A stretch of 19,883 nucleotides of DNA from Acidobacteriota bacterium (GCA_021827245.1 JAKAWN010000075.1:1-19883); one strand, 5' to 3'. Shown: positions 1-8,819, counted from the stretch's first letter. Program-made: numbers and translations. Notes: a model not told the origin generated them from the sequence alone.

Positions 1-1
1 A

Positions 2-1687
2 TTGGCGCAGGCGGGCTTTGAAGAAGGTTACCTGAACACACTGAAAATCACCTGGGCGGATTCTGAGCGAGGCCGGGGTCCAACAGGCACAAGCATCCGT
101 ACACGGCAAACGGTGCTTGCAAGGAACATTGCACAGGACGCTTTGATGGCCCCTTGGCGGCAAGAAGCTTTGAAACGTGGTTATGGCTCGAGCATCTCGA
201 TTCCGTTGCTGGTGAACTCGGGTGTTTTTGGGGCTCTCAATATTTATGCGCCAGAGCCTGATGCCTTTGGCACCGAGGAAGTTGATCTTCTCACTGAACT
301 TGCCGCGGACCTGGCGTTTGGAATTAGGGCCCTGCGAACGAGGGCAGAGCGTGAAAAGGCCGAGGCGGAAATTCGCAAACTCAATGCCGAGCTGGAGCAG
401 CGTGTCAAGGAGCGGACGGCTGAACTCCAAGCGGCAAACATGCTGAAAGACGAACTTCTTGTGCGAGAGCAGGCCGCCACCGTGGCGCTTGAGCAGGCGC
501 ATGAGAGAGAAGCCGATGTCGGTTTCAAAATCCAAAGGACTCTTTTGCTTGATCAACCGCCGGTGGATGTCCCAGGCCTCCGGGTGGCTGCGCTGACAAT
601 TCCATCGCAGCGGATCGGCGGGGATTTTTACATCTTTTTCCGGCACCGGGAGCATTGCCTGGACATCATTGTGGGTGACGTGATGGGCAAGGGAATACCT
701 GCAGCGTTGGTGGGGGCTGCCACGAAGAGCTATTTCCTGAAGGCACTTAGCCATTTGAACGCCTTTTCCAGAAATGGCAAGCTCCCCGAACCCAAGGAAA
801 TTGTGATGCTGTCTCACGCCGAGGTGGTTCGACAACTGATTGATCTGGAAAGCTTTGTAACGTTGAGCTATGCACGATTAGATGTGGACAGGCGCCGTCT
901 TGATCTTGTCGATTGCGGACACACAGGGATCGTTCACATGCACGGCCAATCGGGTGCTTGCGACGTGTTGCACGGCGAAAACCTGCCTCTTGGGGTCCGC
1001 GAAGGTGAAATTTACGATCAGATTTCCGTACCCTTTGAGCCGGGAGATCTCTTTCTCTTTTATTCAGACGGGATCACTGAGGCGCGTAACCAGGCGGGAG
1101 AGCTATTTGGCACGGAGCGCCTTCGCGAATGGATCGAGGCGAACGGCCAACTTGAGCCTGCTGCAATCGTCGAGGCTATTCGGAACGCTGTCTTTACGTT
1201 CTCTGGGAGTGAACGCTTGAGTGACGATCTGACCAGCGTCGCCGTAAGAACTGAAGGCCGGGAGACCCCGCTTGCGCGGACAGAGATTGAGGTTCGCAGC
1301 GATCTCAAGCAACTGTGTCGCGTGCGGGAATTCGTGAATTCTTTTTGCCGTAATCTTCCCGGACAGCCGATGAGCGTTGAGAGCGTCAGTGCGCTTAGGC
1401 TGGCTGTCAACGAGGCGGCGTGTAATATCATGAAGCATGCATACCATGGGAGGAATGACCGCTGGATTTACCTGGAAGGCGAAGCCTTTCCAAGCCGCGT
1501 CGTCATCCGTCTTTATCACCTTGGGGAGACATTTGACCCTTCGGGACTCCCTCCTCCTTTACTGGATGGCTCACGGGAGTCCGGATTTGGTACGTATATT
1601 ATTTCCAAGAGTACCGATGACGTGAGATACTATCGCGACGAGCGCGGGATGAACTGTATTGCTCTAGCTAAGATGCGAAACTCATAG
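2..1687 (+). CDS. GAF / PP2C (SpoIIE-type) phosphatase / HATPase regulator, 5'-truncated
   Basis: The reading frame is open from the first bases of the window, so the N-terminus is missing and the apparent TTG at base 2 is probably not the start. Counting from there, residues 1-112 look like the C-terminal part of a GAF sensor domain. Residues 113-165 are a charged, probably coiled-coil linker. Residues 170-416 are a PP2C/SpoIIE phosphatase with metal-site aspartates at D208 (IGGDFY), D226 (GDVMGKG), D356 (YSDGITEA) and D408/D409 (SDDLTSVAV). Residues 425-561 are a GHKL HATPase of the RsbW/SpoIIAB type, with the N-box around N470-N475 and a G-box at G528-G530. In this family the phosphatase dephosphorylates a STAS antagonist and the HATPase is the antagonist kinase or anti-sigma module. 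The STAS gene begins 21 bases downstream behind a strong ribosome site, so the two are probably one operon. Domain calls are firm; the target and signal are unknown. Confidence 0.93.
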   Translation: MAQAGFEEGYLNTLKITWADSERGRGPTGTSIRTRQTVLARNIAQDALMAPWRQEALKRGYGSSISIPLLVNSGVFGALNIYAPEPDAFGTEEVDLLTELAADLAFGIRALRTRAEREKAEAEIRKLNAELEQRVKERTAELQAANMLKDELLVREQAATVALEQAHEREADVGFKIQRTLLLDQPPVDVPGLRVAALTIPSQRIGGDFYIFFRHREHCLDIIVGDVMGKGIPAALVGAATKSYFLKALSHLNAFSRNGKLPEPKEIVMLSHAEVVRQLIDLESFVTLSYARLDVDRRRLDLVDCGHTGIVHMHGQSGACDVLHGENLPLGVREGEIYDQISVPFEPGDLFLFYSDGITEARNQAGELFGTERLREWIEANGQLEPAAIVEAIRNAVFTFSGSERLSDDLTSVAVRTEGRETPLARTEIEVRSDLKQLCRVREFVNSFCRNLPGQPMSVESVSALRLAVNEAACNIMKHAYHGRNDRWIYLEGEAFPSRVVIRLYHLGETFDPSGLPPPLLDGSRESGFGTYIISKSTDDVRYYRDERGMNCIALAKMRNS

Positions 1688-1708
1688 GAGGGAGGTAGAG
1701 ACGCGCCG

Positions 1709-2047
1709 ATGGAAGTAGCTGTTGACCAAATAGGAGAAGTTGGGGTTGCAGAAGTGCCCGTGGATGAACTGGACGCCAGCAACGCGCCAGAGTTCAAACG
1801 TGACATCACCCCTGTGGTGGAGACCAACACAAAGCTTGTGCTCGATATGAGCCGGCTGCATTTTGTGGATAGTTCCGGATTGGGCGCTATTCTGTCGTGC
1901 CTCAGGCAGTTGAGCGCCAAAGGAGGGGACTTGAAGCTCTGCTGCATGTCGAAGCAGGTCCAGGCAGCTTTTGAACTTGTTCGCATGCACAGAATCTTCG
2001 ATATCTACCCTACCAGAGAGGAAGCAGTGCGCGCATTTGAGACCTAA
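1709..2047 (+). CDS. STAS-domain anti-sigma factor antagonist (SpoIIAA/RsbV-like)
   Basis: This 112-residue protein is a single STAS domain. It carries the motif VDSSGLGA at residues 53-60. S55 aligns with the serine phosphorylated in SpoIIAA (S58 of the B. subtilis protein). In the known partner-switch mechanism the unphosphorylated form binds the HATPase kinase or anti-sigma factor and frees its other partner; phosphorylation by the HATPase and removal by a PP2C reset it. Both of those activities are encoded in the gene just upstream, which makes it the likely partner. Translation starts at an ATG 13 bases after a GGAGGGAGG ribosome site (1687-1695) that overlaps the upstream stop codon, so translation is probably coupled. 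No sigma factor lies nearby, so the output could be a distant sigma factor or another target. Confidence 0.93.
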   Translation: MEVAVDQIGEVGVAEVPVDELDASNAPEFKRDITPVVETNTKLVLDMSRLHFVDSSGLGAILSCLRQLSAKGGDLKLCCMSKQVQAAFELVRMHRIFDIYPTREEAVRAFET

Positions 2048-2188
2048 TCGCCTGTCTAAGGCATGGGGACCGTGAAGGACCATTCTATAGTCTGGTATCA
2101 TTATATTTCAGATGTCCCCGTGTGCCGGACGCAGCGGTTTCAGGCGGCAGAGACTTTTCAAATCGCTTGCCGGCGGTAAGGTAGCGGC

Positions 2189-4663
2189 ATGGAAGAGAAA
2201 CAGGTTCTGCCTGACTTTGCGAAGCATCCACACGCGGATTCAGTCTCTGCAGTTGAGCAATCAATCCGCCGGCACGTGACGTACTCATTGGCAAAGGCCT
2301 GGCGCGATCTTTCCACTAACGATCTGCTCACAGCCGTGGCCCTTTCCATTCGCGACCTGTTAGTGGAGCGGATGCTGGAAACGGAGGAGCGATATCGCCA
2401 AGCGGACCCCAAACGCCTCAGCTATATCTCGATCGAATTCCTGATCGGCCAGTCACTGACAAACCACCTGCATAACCTCGGCGTTTTCGAACTATATCGC
2501 CATGCGCTCGGGAACCTCGGAGTTGGGTTGGAGGACCTCGAGCAGGCTGAAGGAGATGCCGCTCTGGGCAACGGAGGATTGGGTCGCCTGGCCGCTTGTT
2601 TCCTGGACTCCCTTGCCACTTTAGGGATGCCGGCCTATGGCTATGGCATTAATTACGAGTACGGCCTCTTCAAGCAGGAAATCGACGACGGATATCAGCG
2701 CGAGAAGCCTGAAAACTGGCTCGCCCAAAGCAGCCCCTGGGAAATCGGCCGCTCTGATGAAGCATGTCTTGTTCCTGTCTATGGTCACATCGAGCACGAA
2801 CTTGATCGCGAGGGCGACTACAACCCGATGTGGATGGGTTGGAAGGTCCTGATTGGCGTCCCTTACGATGTGCCCGTCTCCGGTTACGGGGGGAAGACGG
2901 TCAATATATTGCGTCTGTATTCAGCCCGGTCATCACGGGATTTTGACATGCAGATCTTCAATGACGGCGACTACTTTAAGGCCGTTGAGCAGAAGATTGC
3001 TTCAGAGACGATCTCCAAGGTGCTCTATCCGTCCGACGCGGTCATCGCCGGCAGGGAGTTGCGTCTCGTACAGGAGTATTTCCTGGTTGCCTGCGCCATA
3101 CGGGATACCTTCCGGAGGTTCGAACAAGACCACGATGATCTGAGTGAGTTCCCGTCAAAGGTTGCTGTCCAGCTAAACGATACGCATCCCTCCCTGGCGG
3201 TTGCAGAATTGATGCGGATCCTTGTGGATGAGAAAGCCCTTAATTGGCAGCAGGCTTGGGACATCACTCACGCAACGTTCGGTTTCACCAATCACACGCT
3301 GGTACCGGAGGCGCTGGAAATGTGGCCGGTACCACTGCTTCAATACGTGATTCCTCGGCATCTTCAGATCATCTTTGAGATCAATCGCCGTTTCCTGGAT
3401 CGGGTCGCGAGCGTGCATCCGGGCGAGGCCGGCCTGCTTAAACGCATGTCCCTGATCGAGGAATCCAAGCCGCAGCGAGTTCGCATGGCCCACCTGGCCA
3501 TTGTAGGGTCTCACTCGGTGAACGGGGTTTCTGCGATTCACACCGAACTGATCAAAACTTCGCTTGCTTCGGATTTCTACCGTCTCTGGCCAGAGAAATT
3601 CAACAACAAGACAAACGGGATTACGCCGCGCCGTTGGCTGCTGAAAGCCAACCCCGGGCTTGCGAACCTGGTGACGGATGCGATTGGTGACGGATGGATT
3701 ACGGACCTCCCTCAGCTTCGGGGTCTGGAGAAATTCGTCACCGACGCGAGTTTTCGAGAGGAATTCCGGAAGATCAAGACACTCAACAAGGAGAGGCTGG
3801 CACAGATTATCCAGGAGAGCGTGCGGGTGAAGGTGGACCCCATCTCCTTGTTTGATGTTCAGGTCAAGCGCATTCATGCTTACAAGCGGCAATTGCTCAA
3901 CGTGTTGCATATTATTGACGAGTACCTTTCGCTGATCGACGACGGCCTGCAGCCTCCCGTGTCCAGAACGTACATCTTCGCGGGCAAGGCCGCACCCGGT
4001 TACTGGAAAGCCAAACAGATCATTAAACTCATCCACAACGTGGGGCGCGTGATCAATAGCGACCCGCGAGCGCATGAATGGATCAAGGTGGTTTTCTTAC
4101 CCGACTATCGTGTCTCGCTGGCGGAAAAAATCTTTCCTGCGGTCGATCTGAGTGAGCAGATCTCGACTGCGGGCATGGAGGCTTCAGGAACCAGCAACAT
4201 GAAGATGGCCTTGAACGGCGCAGTCACCATCGGCACCCTTGACGGAGCGAACATCGAGATTCGGGATGAAGTTGGTGCTGACAACATCTTCATTTTTGGC
4301 CGCGAGGCCTCGGAATTGCAGGACATGAGCCTCCGGCATACTTATCGGCCGCGGGAATTCTATGAGCGCAACCCACGCATTAAGCGGATTGCAGACGCCT
4401 TCCTTTCCGGCCTGTTTTCCCCTCAGGAGGCAGGCCTCTTTGATTGGGTCTTCGAAGATATCCTTAGTGAAAACGATGAATATTTTCATCTGGCGGACCT
4501 TGGTCCATATCTGCAAACCCAGGAAATGGCAGGGGCCGCATATTGTGATTGGGACAGATGGACCACGATGTCAATCCTGAATGTGGCACGAATCGGCAAA
4601 TTCTCCAGCGACTGCGTCGTTGCGTCGTATGCTCGCGAGATCTGGGGTATTGAGCCGGTCTAG
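2189..4663 (+). CDS. glgP: Glycogen/starch/alpha-glucan phosphorylase
   Basis: This full-length GT35 alpha-glucan phosphorylase (824 residues; the E. coli enzyme has about 815) removes glucose-1-phosphate from the non-reducing ends of glycogen with phosphate, in the cytoplasm. Conserved blocks are readable throughout: GNGGLGRLAACFLDSLATL near residues 130-148, QLNDTHPSLAVAEL near 329-342, RRWLLKANPGLA near 484-495, VKRIHAYKRQLLN near 560-572, and the cofactor block EASGTSNMKMALNG. The lysine of that block, K672, is the expected pyridoxal-phosphate Schiff-base lysine. The ATG start follows only a weak purine stretch but gives the right length. The gene starts 141 bases after the STAS gene on the same strand, so read-through from that operon is possible. 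It converges with the GlgX gene with no base between the two stop codons. Confidence 0.98.
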   Translation: MEEKQVLPDFAKHPHADSVSAVEQSIRRHVTYSLAKAWRDLSTNDLLTAVALSIRDLLVERMLETEERYRQADPKRLSYISIEFLIGQSLTNHLHNLGVFELYRHALGNLGVGLEDLEQAEGDAALGNGGLGRLAACFLDSLATLGMPAYGYGINYEYGLFKQEIDDGYQREKPENWLAQSSPWEIGRSDEACLVPVYGHIEHELDREGDYNPMWMGWKVLIGVPYDVPVSGYGGKTVNILRLYSARSSRDFDMQIFNDGDYFKAVEQKIASETISKVLYPSDAVIAGRELRLVQEYFLVACAIRDTFRRFEQDHDDLSEFPSKVAVQLNDTHPSLAVAELMRILVDEKALNWQQAWDITHATFGFTNHTLVPEALEMWPVPLLQYVIPRHLQIIFEINRRFLDRVASVHPGEAGLLKRMSLIEESKPQRVRMAHLAIVGSHSVNGVSAIHTELIKTSLASDFYRLWPEKFNNKTNGITPRRWLLKANPGLANLVTDAIGDGWITDLPQLRGLEKFVTDASFREEFRKIKTLNKERLAQIIQESVRVKVDPISLFDVQVKRIHAYKRQLLNVLHIIDEYLSLIDDGLQPPVSRTYIFAGKAAPGYWKAKQIIKLIHNVGRVINSDPRAHEWIKVVFLPDYRVSLAEKIFPAVDLSEQISTAGMEASGTSNMKMALNGAVTIGTLDGANIEIRDEVGADNIFIFGREASELQDMSLRHTYRPREFYERNPRIKRIADAFLSGLFSPQEAGLFDWVFEDILSENDEYFHLADLGPYLQTQEMAGAAYCDWDRWTTMSILNVARIGKFSSDCVVASYAREIWGIEPV

Positions 4664-6889
4664 TTAGCGGGCAACCAGCACTACAGCCGAATAGGCTGCG
4701 GCAAGATAGCCCGACGGGTTTCTAAGAATAGTTTCTGCTCCCGGGGTATAGAAATTGCGGGGCGTGGGTCGTGTAGTGTCAGCGGCAAGGCGCCATCGCC
4801 CGGCGGGAGGGGATGGAAGGACGAACCTGACCGGCCTGCTGTCCGCGTTGAACATCAGGTAGAGGCTGGGTCCGTCCTGGCCGCAGATCAAGCACGCCAG
4901 GCACTTCTGTCGAGGATCGAACCAGTCAGGGCTCTTTCCTTTCGGATCGAACCAGCGGAGTTCCTCTTCAGTATAGTAGGCGACATGGCCCAGGACCGGA
5001 TGCGCCCTGCGAAGCGCCAGCGCTCCCCGGGCGAACTGAAAGATCTCGCGGTTCCGCTCGAGCAATGACCAGTCTATCCAACTGATTTCGTTGTCCTGGC
5101 AATAGGCGTTGTTGTTGCCTTGCTGGGTGCGGCGGAATTCGTCTCCCGCAAGAATCATCGGGACACCGCGTGAAATGGCGAGGGTGAACAGCATGTTCTT
5201 GATCTGCCGCCCGCGCACCGCTTCAACCGTCGCGTCGCCGGATTCGCCCTCCGCGCCATAGTTACTGCTATAGTTCGCATCCGTACCGTCGCGGTTGCCC
5301 TCGCCATTGGACTCGTTGTGCTTCTGTGAATAGCTGACCAGGTCATTCAGCGTGAAACCGTCATGACAGGTGACGAAGTTGATGCTGCACTCGGGCCCCT
5401 TGCCTGATCCGAAATACAGATCGTGGCTTCCACTGATGCGGCTGGCAAAGTGAGGCGTCATTCCTTCATCCCCTCGCCAGAACCTGCGGATGTCGTCGCG
5501 GTAGCGGCCGTTCCATTCGGCCCATCGGCGGAATGAAAACCCTCCCACCTGATACGCCCCGGCAGCGTCCCACGCTTCAGCAATCAGCTTCGCGTCGCGA
5601 AGGATCGGGTCCTCGGCGATCCGCTCCAGCAGGGGCGCGTCTGAAAGAACGTTGCCGTTGCGGTCCCGTCCCAGGACCGAGGCCAGGTCAAAGCGGAAGC
5701 CGTCCACGTGCATTTCGATCACCCAGTAGCGCAGCGCGTCCAGGATGTGGTCGCGCACGACGGGGTGTGCGGCGTTCACGGTCTGCCCGGTGCCGGTGAA
5801 GTCGCGGTAGTAGCGCTTATCTTCCGCCAACCAGTAATAAATTGAGTTGTCGATTCCGCGGAAGCACACGGTCGGTCCCATCTCATTGCCTTCAACCGTG
5901 TGGTTGAACACAACATCGACGATGACTTCGAGACCCGCGCGGTGGAAGGCACGGACCATCTCCTTGAATTCCAGCACCTGCGCGCCTTCTTCGCGGACGC
6001 TCGCGTATGATGCCTTGGGGGCGAAAAAATTGACCGGGTCGTACCCCCAGTAGTTTCTGAGGCGCTTGCCGGTCCTGGGATTGATCCGCGGCATGTGGTA
6101 TTCATTGAATTCCTGGACCGGCATCAGTTCAACCGCTGTTACGCCAAGGTCCTTGAGGTACGGGATCTTTTCTGTCAGGCCATGGTAAGTTCCGGGATGC
6201 GCCACTCCAGCGCTCAGGTGGATGGAAAAGCCGCGCACATGCAGTTCGTAGATGACCGTCAACTCCCACGGCAGCCGGAGCGGTTGGTCGTCCTGCCAGT
6301 CAAAGTCCGGGTGGGTAACAACGCACTTTGGAGCTGTGACAGTGTTGTCCACAGTGGAAATGGAGATATCGCGCAGCGGCGAGGACGGATCGTAGCCGAG
6401 AGCCAGGCGGTAGCTGTGATGGTTTGCCGGGGCAATGGCCGTGGCGCAGGGGTCCACCAGCAGCTTGTCTGGATTAAAGCGGTGGCCCTCATGAGGCGAA
6501 TACGGCCCGGCAAAACGATACCCGTAAAGCTGGCCGGGCTTGATTCCTTCCAGCCACACGTGCCACACATCGCCTGTCTTGTTGCGCACCGGATTCAGCA
6601 GAATCGTGCGGGCCGGCGTTCGATCTTCGGGGCGATCGAACAGGTCCAGGCGAACACCCGTGGCGTGCCGGCTGAAGATTGCAAAGTTGACGCCGCCGGC
6701 CCTGATGGTTGCCCCCAGAGGGAAGGGAACTCCGGAACGGACAGACTGAACTTCACATAAACTCAGCAGGCGTTCCAGTTCGGCAAGTTCCTCCGCGCTT
6801 GGGAGGCGCGTGCGGCGGGAACGGCGTCCAGCCGGAGGGCCGGCTTCTGCTGGCAACGGAGACTCTGACGTTGAGAGATCTTTCGGCAT
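4664..6889 (-). CDS. glgX: Glycogen debranching enzyme, GlgX/TreX-type (GH13)
   Basis: This 741-residue protein hydrolyses alpha-1,6 branch linkages of phosphorylase-limit glycogen, so it works with the convergent glgP. Residues about 50-150 are a CBM48/isoamylase N-terminal domain (PLGATIRAGGVNFAIFS). The GH13 barrel follows with all four conserved regions: DVVFNH (325-330), GFRFDLASV with nucleophile D401, EAWD with acid/base E438, and FVTCHD with transition-state D510. A C-terminal beta domain ends with YSAVVLVA. The length suits GlgX/TreX. The ATG chosen has no clear Shine-Dalgarno site, and the first 30 or so residues are basic and low in complexity, so a start inside this segment is possible. 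An exact split between GlgX, TreX and plain isoamylase cannot be made by eye. Confidence 0.95.
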   Translation of the reverse strand: MPKDLSTSESPLPAEAGPPAGRRSRRTRLPSAEELAELERLLSLCEVQSVRSGVPFPLGATIRAGGVNFAIFSRHATGVRLDLFDRPEDRTPARTILLNPVRNKTGDVWHVWLEGIKPGQLYGYRFAGPYSPHEGHRFNPDKLLVDPCATAIAPANHHSYRLALGYDPSSPLRDISISTVDNTVTAPKCVVTHPDFDWQDDQPLRLPWELTVIYELHVRGFSIHLSAGVAHPGTYHGLTEKIPYLKDLGVTAVELMPVQEFNEYHMPRINPRTGKRLRNYWGYDPVNFFAPKASYASVREEGAQVLEFKEMVRAFHRAGLEVIVDVVFNHTVEGNEMGPTVCFRGIDNSIYYWLAEDKRYYRDFTGTGQTVNAAHPVVRDHILDALRYWVIEMHVDGFRFDLASVLGRDRNGNVLSDAPLLERIAEDPILRDAKLIAEAWDAAGAYQVGGFSFRRWAEWNGRYRDDIRRFWRGDEGMTPHFASRISGSHDLYFGSGKGPECSINFVTCHDGFTLNDLVSYSQKHNESNGEGNRDGTDANYSSNYGAEGESGDATVEAVRGRQIKNMLFTLAISRGVPMILAGDEFRRTQQGNNNAYCQDNEISWIDWSLLERNREIFQFARGALALRRAHPVLGHVAYYTEEELRWFDPKGKSPDWFDPRQKCLACLICGQDGPSLYLMFNADSRPVRFVLPSPPAGRWRLAADTTRPTPRNFYTPGAETILRNPSGYLAAAYSAVVLVAR

Positions 6890-7113
6890 GGGAAGCGCCG
6901 CTTCAGCGGCGAGTTCGCTGACGTGCAGGGTCCAGCCTGCAGTATACCAGTCGCATTCGCTGCCAGCAATGGCGTGCCTGGCACGACCGCGGCGGAGGGC
7001 AACTCAGGGCCGGCAAGATCGGGATGCCTACCTGCCGTAGCCTAGAATCGGTTCCCGAGGGCCCCCCGCGAAATCTCCGACTCGTCTGCAGCTTGTTTTT
7101 AGGCCGTCATTTA
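6890..7113. other. Non-coding upstream region of glgX
   Basis: This GC-rich stretch lies immediately upstream of the glgX start. I see no convincing gene, RNA or strong promoter box. Short open frames here on both strands have no domain and no ribosome site. It probably carries the glgX promoter by position only. Confidence 0.4.
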
Positions 7114-7274
7114 TTTTCAACAACATGGCCCGGTTCGTTTTTCGGTTCGTTTCGGTTCGTTTTTTATGCACTCTAATGTTTTCAACAACTTCTCCGCTTC
7201 GTTTTCAGGTTCGTTTCGGTTCGTTTTTGCACCCCGATCCTTTGTTTTCAGTAACTTCTCCGGTTCGTTTTGCA
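7114..7274. repeat. 65-bp tandem direct repeat, about 2.5 units
   Basis: Three copies of a unit start with TTTTCAACAAC or the near-match TTTTCAGTAAC at 7114, 7179 and 7245, giving periods of 65 and 66 bases. Each start is followed by a pyrimidine-rich block with one to three copies of GGTTCGTTT, then a TGCA boundary; the third unit is truncated. The stretch is T-rich on the plus strand, unlike the GC-rich flanks. Read on the minus strand the core spells short NEPKRT-like peptides. No conserved gene covers it. Units adjoin without unique spacers, so it is not a CRISPR array. Its function is unknown. Confidence 0.8.
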
Positions 7275-7490
7275 AAAACAGATATTTTTTGTCCCATCTG
7301 TCCCACTGCCTGGACGCTCTCGGGCAGGGTTTCTGCCGTCTTCCGGCAACAACGCGTGCAGGCCTCTAGCCCAGCGTGGATGAAATCCTGCCATCGTTTC
7401 TCCATGGTCTACCTGTGACGCCACATCCTTCCAGAAGCTTAAAGGAGACTATCACACTAGCCGACATGTGTCAAGCAAATTCCGCTTGAT

Positions 7491-7620
7491 CGCATCCATC
7501 GCAAACAACGCGGCGGATGCGCCACCCGCGATCCAGACAAAGGAGCGTTCGCGGTACATTCCAGCCAAAAGACGCGGACTGCAAACCCGGCGGTCCGCGC
7601 TACCCGCTTTGGAGGCCGCA
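7491..7620 (+). repeat. Composite REP-like unit, copy 1
   Basis: This unit has two modules. The first, around 7491-7527, ends in GATGCGCCACCC. The second, around 7556-7615, is an inverted repeat in which GCGGACTGC (7574-7582) pairs with GCGGTCCGC (7590-7598), allowing one G:T pair, followed by GCTACCCGC and GGAGGCC. The same modules in the same order occur at 8989-9110 and 9281-9376, and inverted at 8841-8980. The linker between modules also resembles the 8989-9110 copy (ACATTCCAGCCAAAAG against ACATTGCAGCTAAAAG). It lies 93 bases before the radical SAM gene start. No coding role is seen. Confidence 0.7.
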
Positions 7621-7697
7621 ACACGGAAGTAGTTTGAAAAAGCGGCTTACCGGGCTATCATGATCTCAGATAATCGGACCCAAGGACCCTCGCGCGC

Positions 7698-7703
7698 GGG
7701 AGG
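7698..7703 (+). promoter_or_regulatory. Ribosome binding site of the radical SAM gene
   Basis: GGGAGG lies nine bases before the GTG at 7713. It supports this non-ATG start, which keeps the twin-arginine leader in the protein. Confidence 0.75.
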
Positions 7704-7712
7704 TAGCTTGAC

Positions 7713-8819
7713 GTGGGCGACCTGTCGAGGAGGGAATGGATTAAGTCCGGTTTGTGCTGGTCAGCAGCCGCCTTAAGTTCTGCTTACGCTACGCTTTTCC
7801 CCGCATGCCTTGATAAGAGCAAGCCAACGTCGAGCCGCCCTGGACAATCCAGCAGGGTGCGGTCGAGGACTCAGGGAACCGCGGACATCGACCCGGCATT
7901 CACTCCTGGTTATCTGAACCTGCACAAAAGGGGCGAGCTGAAAAGAAGAGCGGAGCAACTGTGGGCCATTATGGGACGGTGCGAGCTCTGCCCCCGGCAA
8001 TGCGGAGCAAATCGCCTCAAGGGGGAAAGAGGGTTCTGCCACTCCACTTCCAAACTCGAGGTCTCCGCTTATCACCCTCATTACGGTGAAGAAGGACCCC
8101 TGGTGGGCCGGGGCGGCTCGGGGACCATCTTCCTGACGCATTGCAGCCTGCGGTGCGTCTTCTGCATCAACTGGCAAATCAGCCAGGGCGGCAATGAGCC
8201 CGCCCAGACCGTGGAAGGCATGGCGGAGATGATGCTTCTCCTGCAGGAAAGGGGTTGTCATAACATCAACTTTGTCACGCCCACCCACTACTCACCGCAC
8301 ATCCTGATGGCGGTCGACGTTGCGGCAGCCCGGGGGCTCCGACTTCCGCTGGTCTACAATACCTGCGGCTGGGAACGGCTGGAGATCCTCAAGATGCTCG
8401 ACGGCGTGGTGGACATCTATCTGCCTGACTTCAAGTATTCGGACGGCAAGGTGGCCGCTGAATACTCTTCCGGCGCCGAGACCTACCCCGAGATCACGAA
8501 AGCCGCTTTGCTGGAGATGCACCGCCAGGTGGGAGTGGCACATCCCGCTCCGGATGGCTTGATGTACAGAGGACTGATGATCCGCCACTTGGTCATGCCC
8601 AACGGAGTGAGCGGCACCAAGTCCGTTGTGGAGTGGATCGCGCAGAATCTTCCCAAGGACACTTTTCTCAACCTCATGTCTCAATACACGCCCGCCTTCA
8701 AGGCGTCACAATACCCGAAAATCGCCCGCCGCATTACACGCTCCGAATACAGGGAGGCTGTGGATTGGGCTAGGGCGTGCGGACTTAGCAATTTGGATAT
8801 TCAGGGATACCCACTCTAG
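7713..8819 (+). CDS. PflX-like radical SAM protein (COG1313 type) with a Tat-like leader
   Basis: This 368-residue protein resembles PflX, an uncharacterised homologue of pyruvate formate-lyase activating enzyme. The radical SAM cluster motif CxxxCxxC is C144-C148-C151 (HCSLRCVFCINW). A second cysteine set, C90, C93, C97 and C109 (RCELCPRQCG...GFC), is typical of this subfamily and may hold another metal centre. The GTG start has a good ribosome site. The first 32 residues read SRREWIKSG followed by a hydrophobic stretch and LFPAC, which looks like a twin-arginine signal (R6-R7) with a poor lipobox at C32. Most PflX proteins are cytoplasmic, so the leader is odd. No formate-lyase-type partner or other operon member is adjacent. 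The family call is firm; substrate and location are unknown. Confidence 0.92.
   Translation: MGDLSRREWIKSGLCWSAAALSSAYATLFPACLDKSKPTSSRPGQSSRVRSRTQGTADIDPAFTPGYLNLHKRGELKRRAEQLWAIMGRCELCPRQCGANRLKGERGFCHSTSKLEVSAYHPHYGEEGPLVGRGGSGTIFLTHCSLRCVFCINWQISQGGNEPAQTVEGMAEMMLLLQERGCHNINFVTPTHYSPHILMAVDVAAARGLRLPLVYNTCGWERLEILKMLDGVVDIYLPDFKYSDGKVAAEYSSGAETYPEITKAALLEMHRQVGVAHPAPDGLMYRGLMIRHLVMPNGVSGTKSVVEWIAQNLPKDTFLNLMSQYTPAFKASQYPKIARRITRSEYREAVDWARACGLSNLDIQGYPL

Noticed and set aside
3173..4075. Minus-strand open frame of 300 codons inside glgP
   Set aside because: Antisense shadow of a highly conserved phosphorylase region; no recognisable protein.
6095..6760. Plus-strand frame of 221 codons inside glgX
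   Set aside because: Antisense shadow of glgX with no recognisable domain.
7114..7274. Possible CRISPR array
   Set aside because: Units adjoin with no unique spacers, repeats are imperfect and no cas gene is present.
7205..7405. Minus-strand 66-codon frame ending in NEPKRT
   Set aside because: It has only a weak ribosome site and its C-terminus comes from the tandem repeat; similar NEPKRT strings can arise from such repeats without being genes. Kept only as part of the repeat finding.
7125..7418. Plus-strand 97-codon frame across the tandem repeat
   Set aside because: Translated low-complexity repeat with no ribosome site and no domain.
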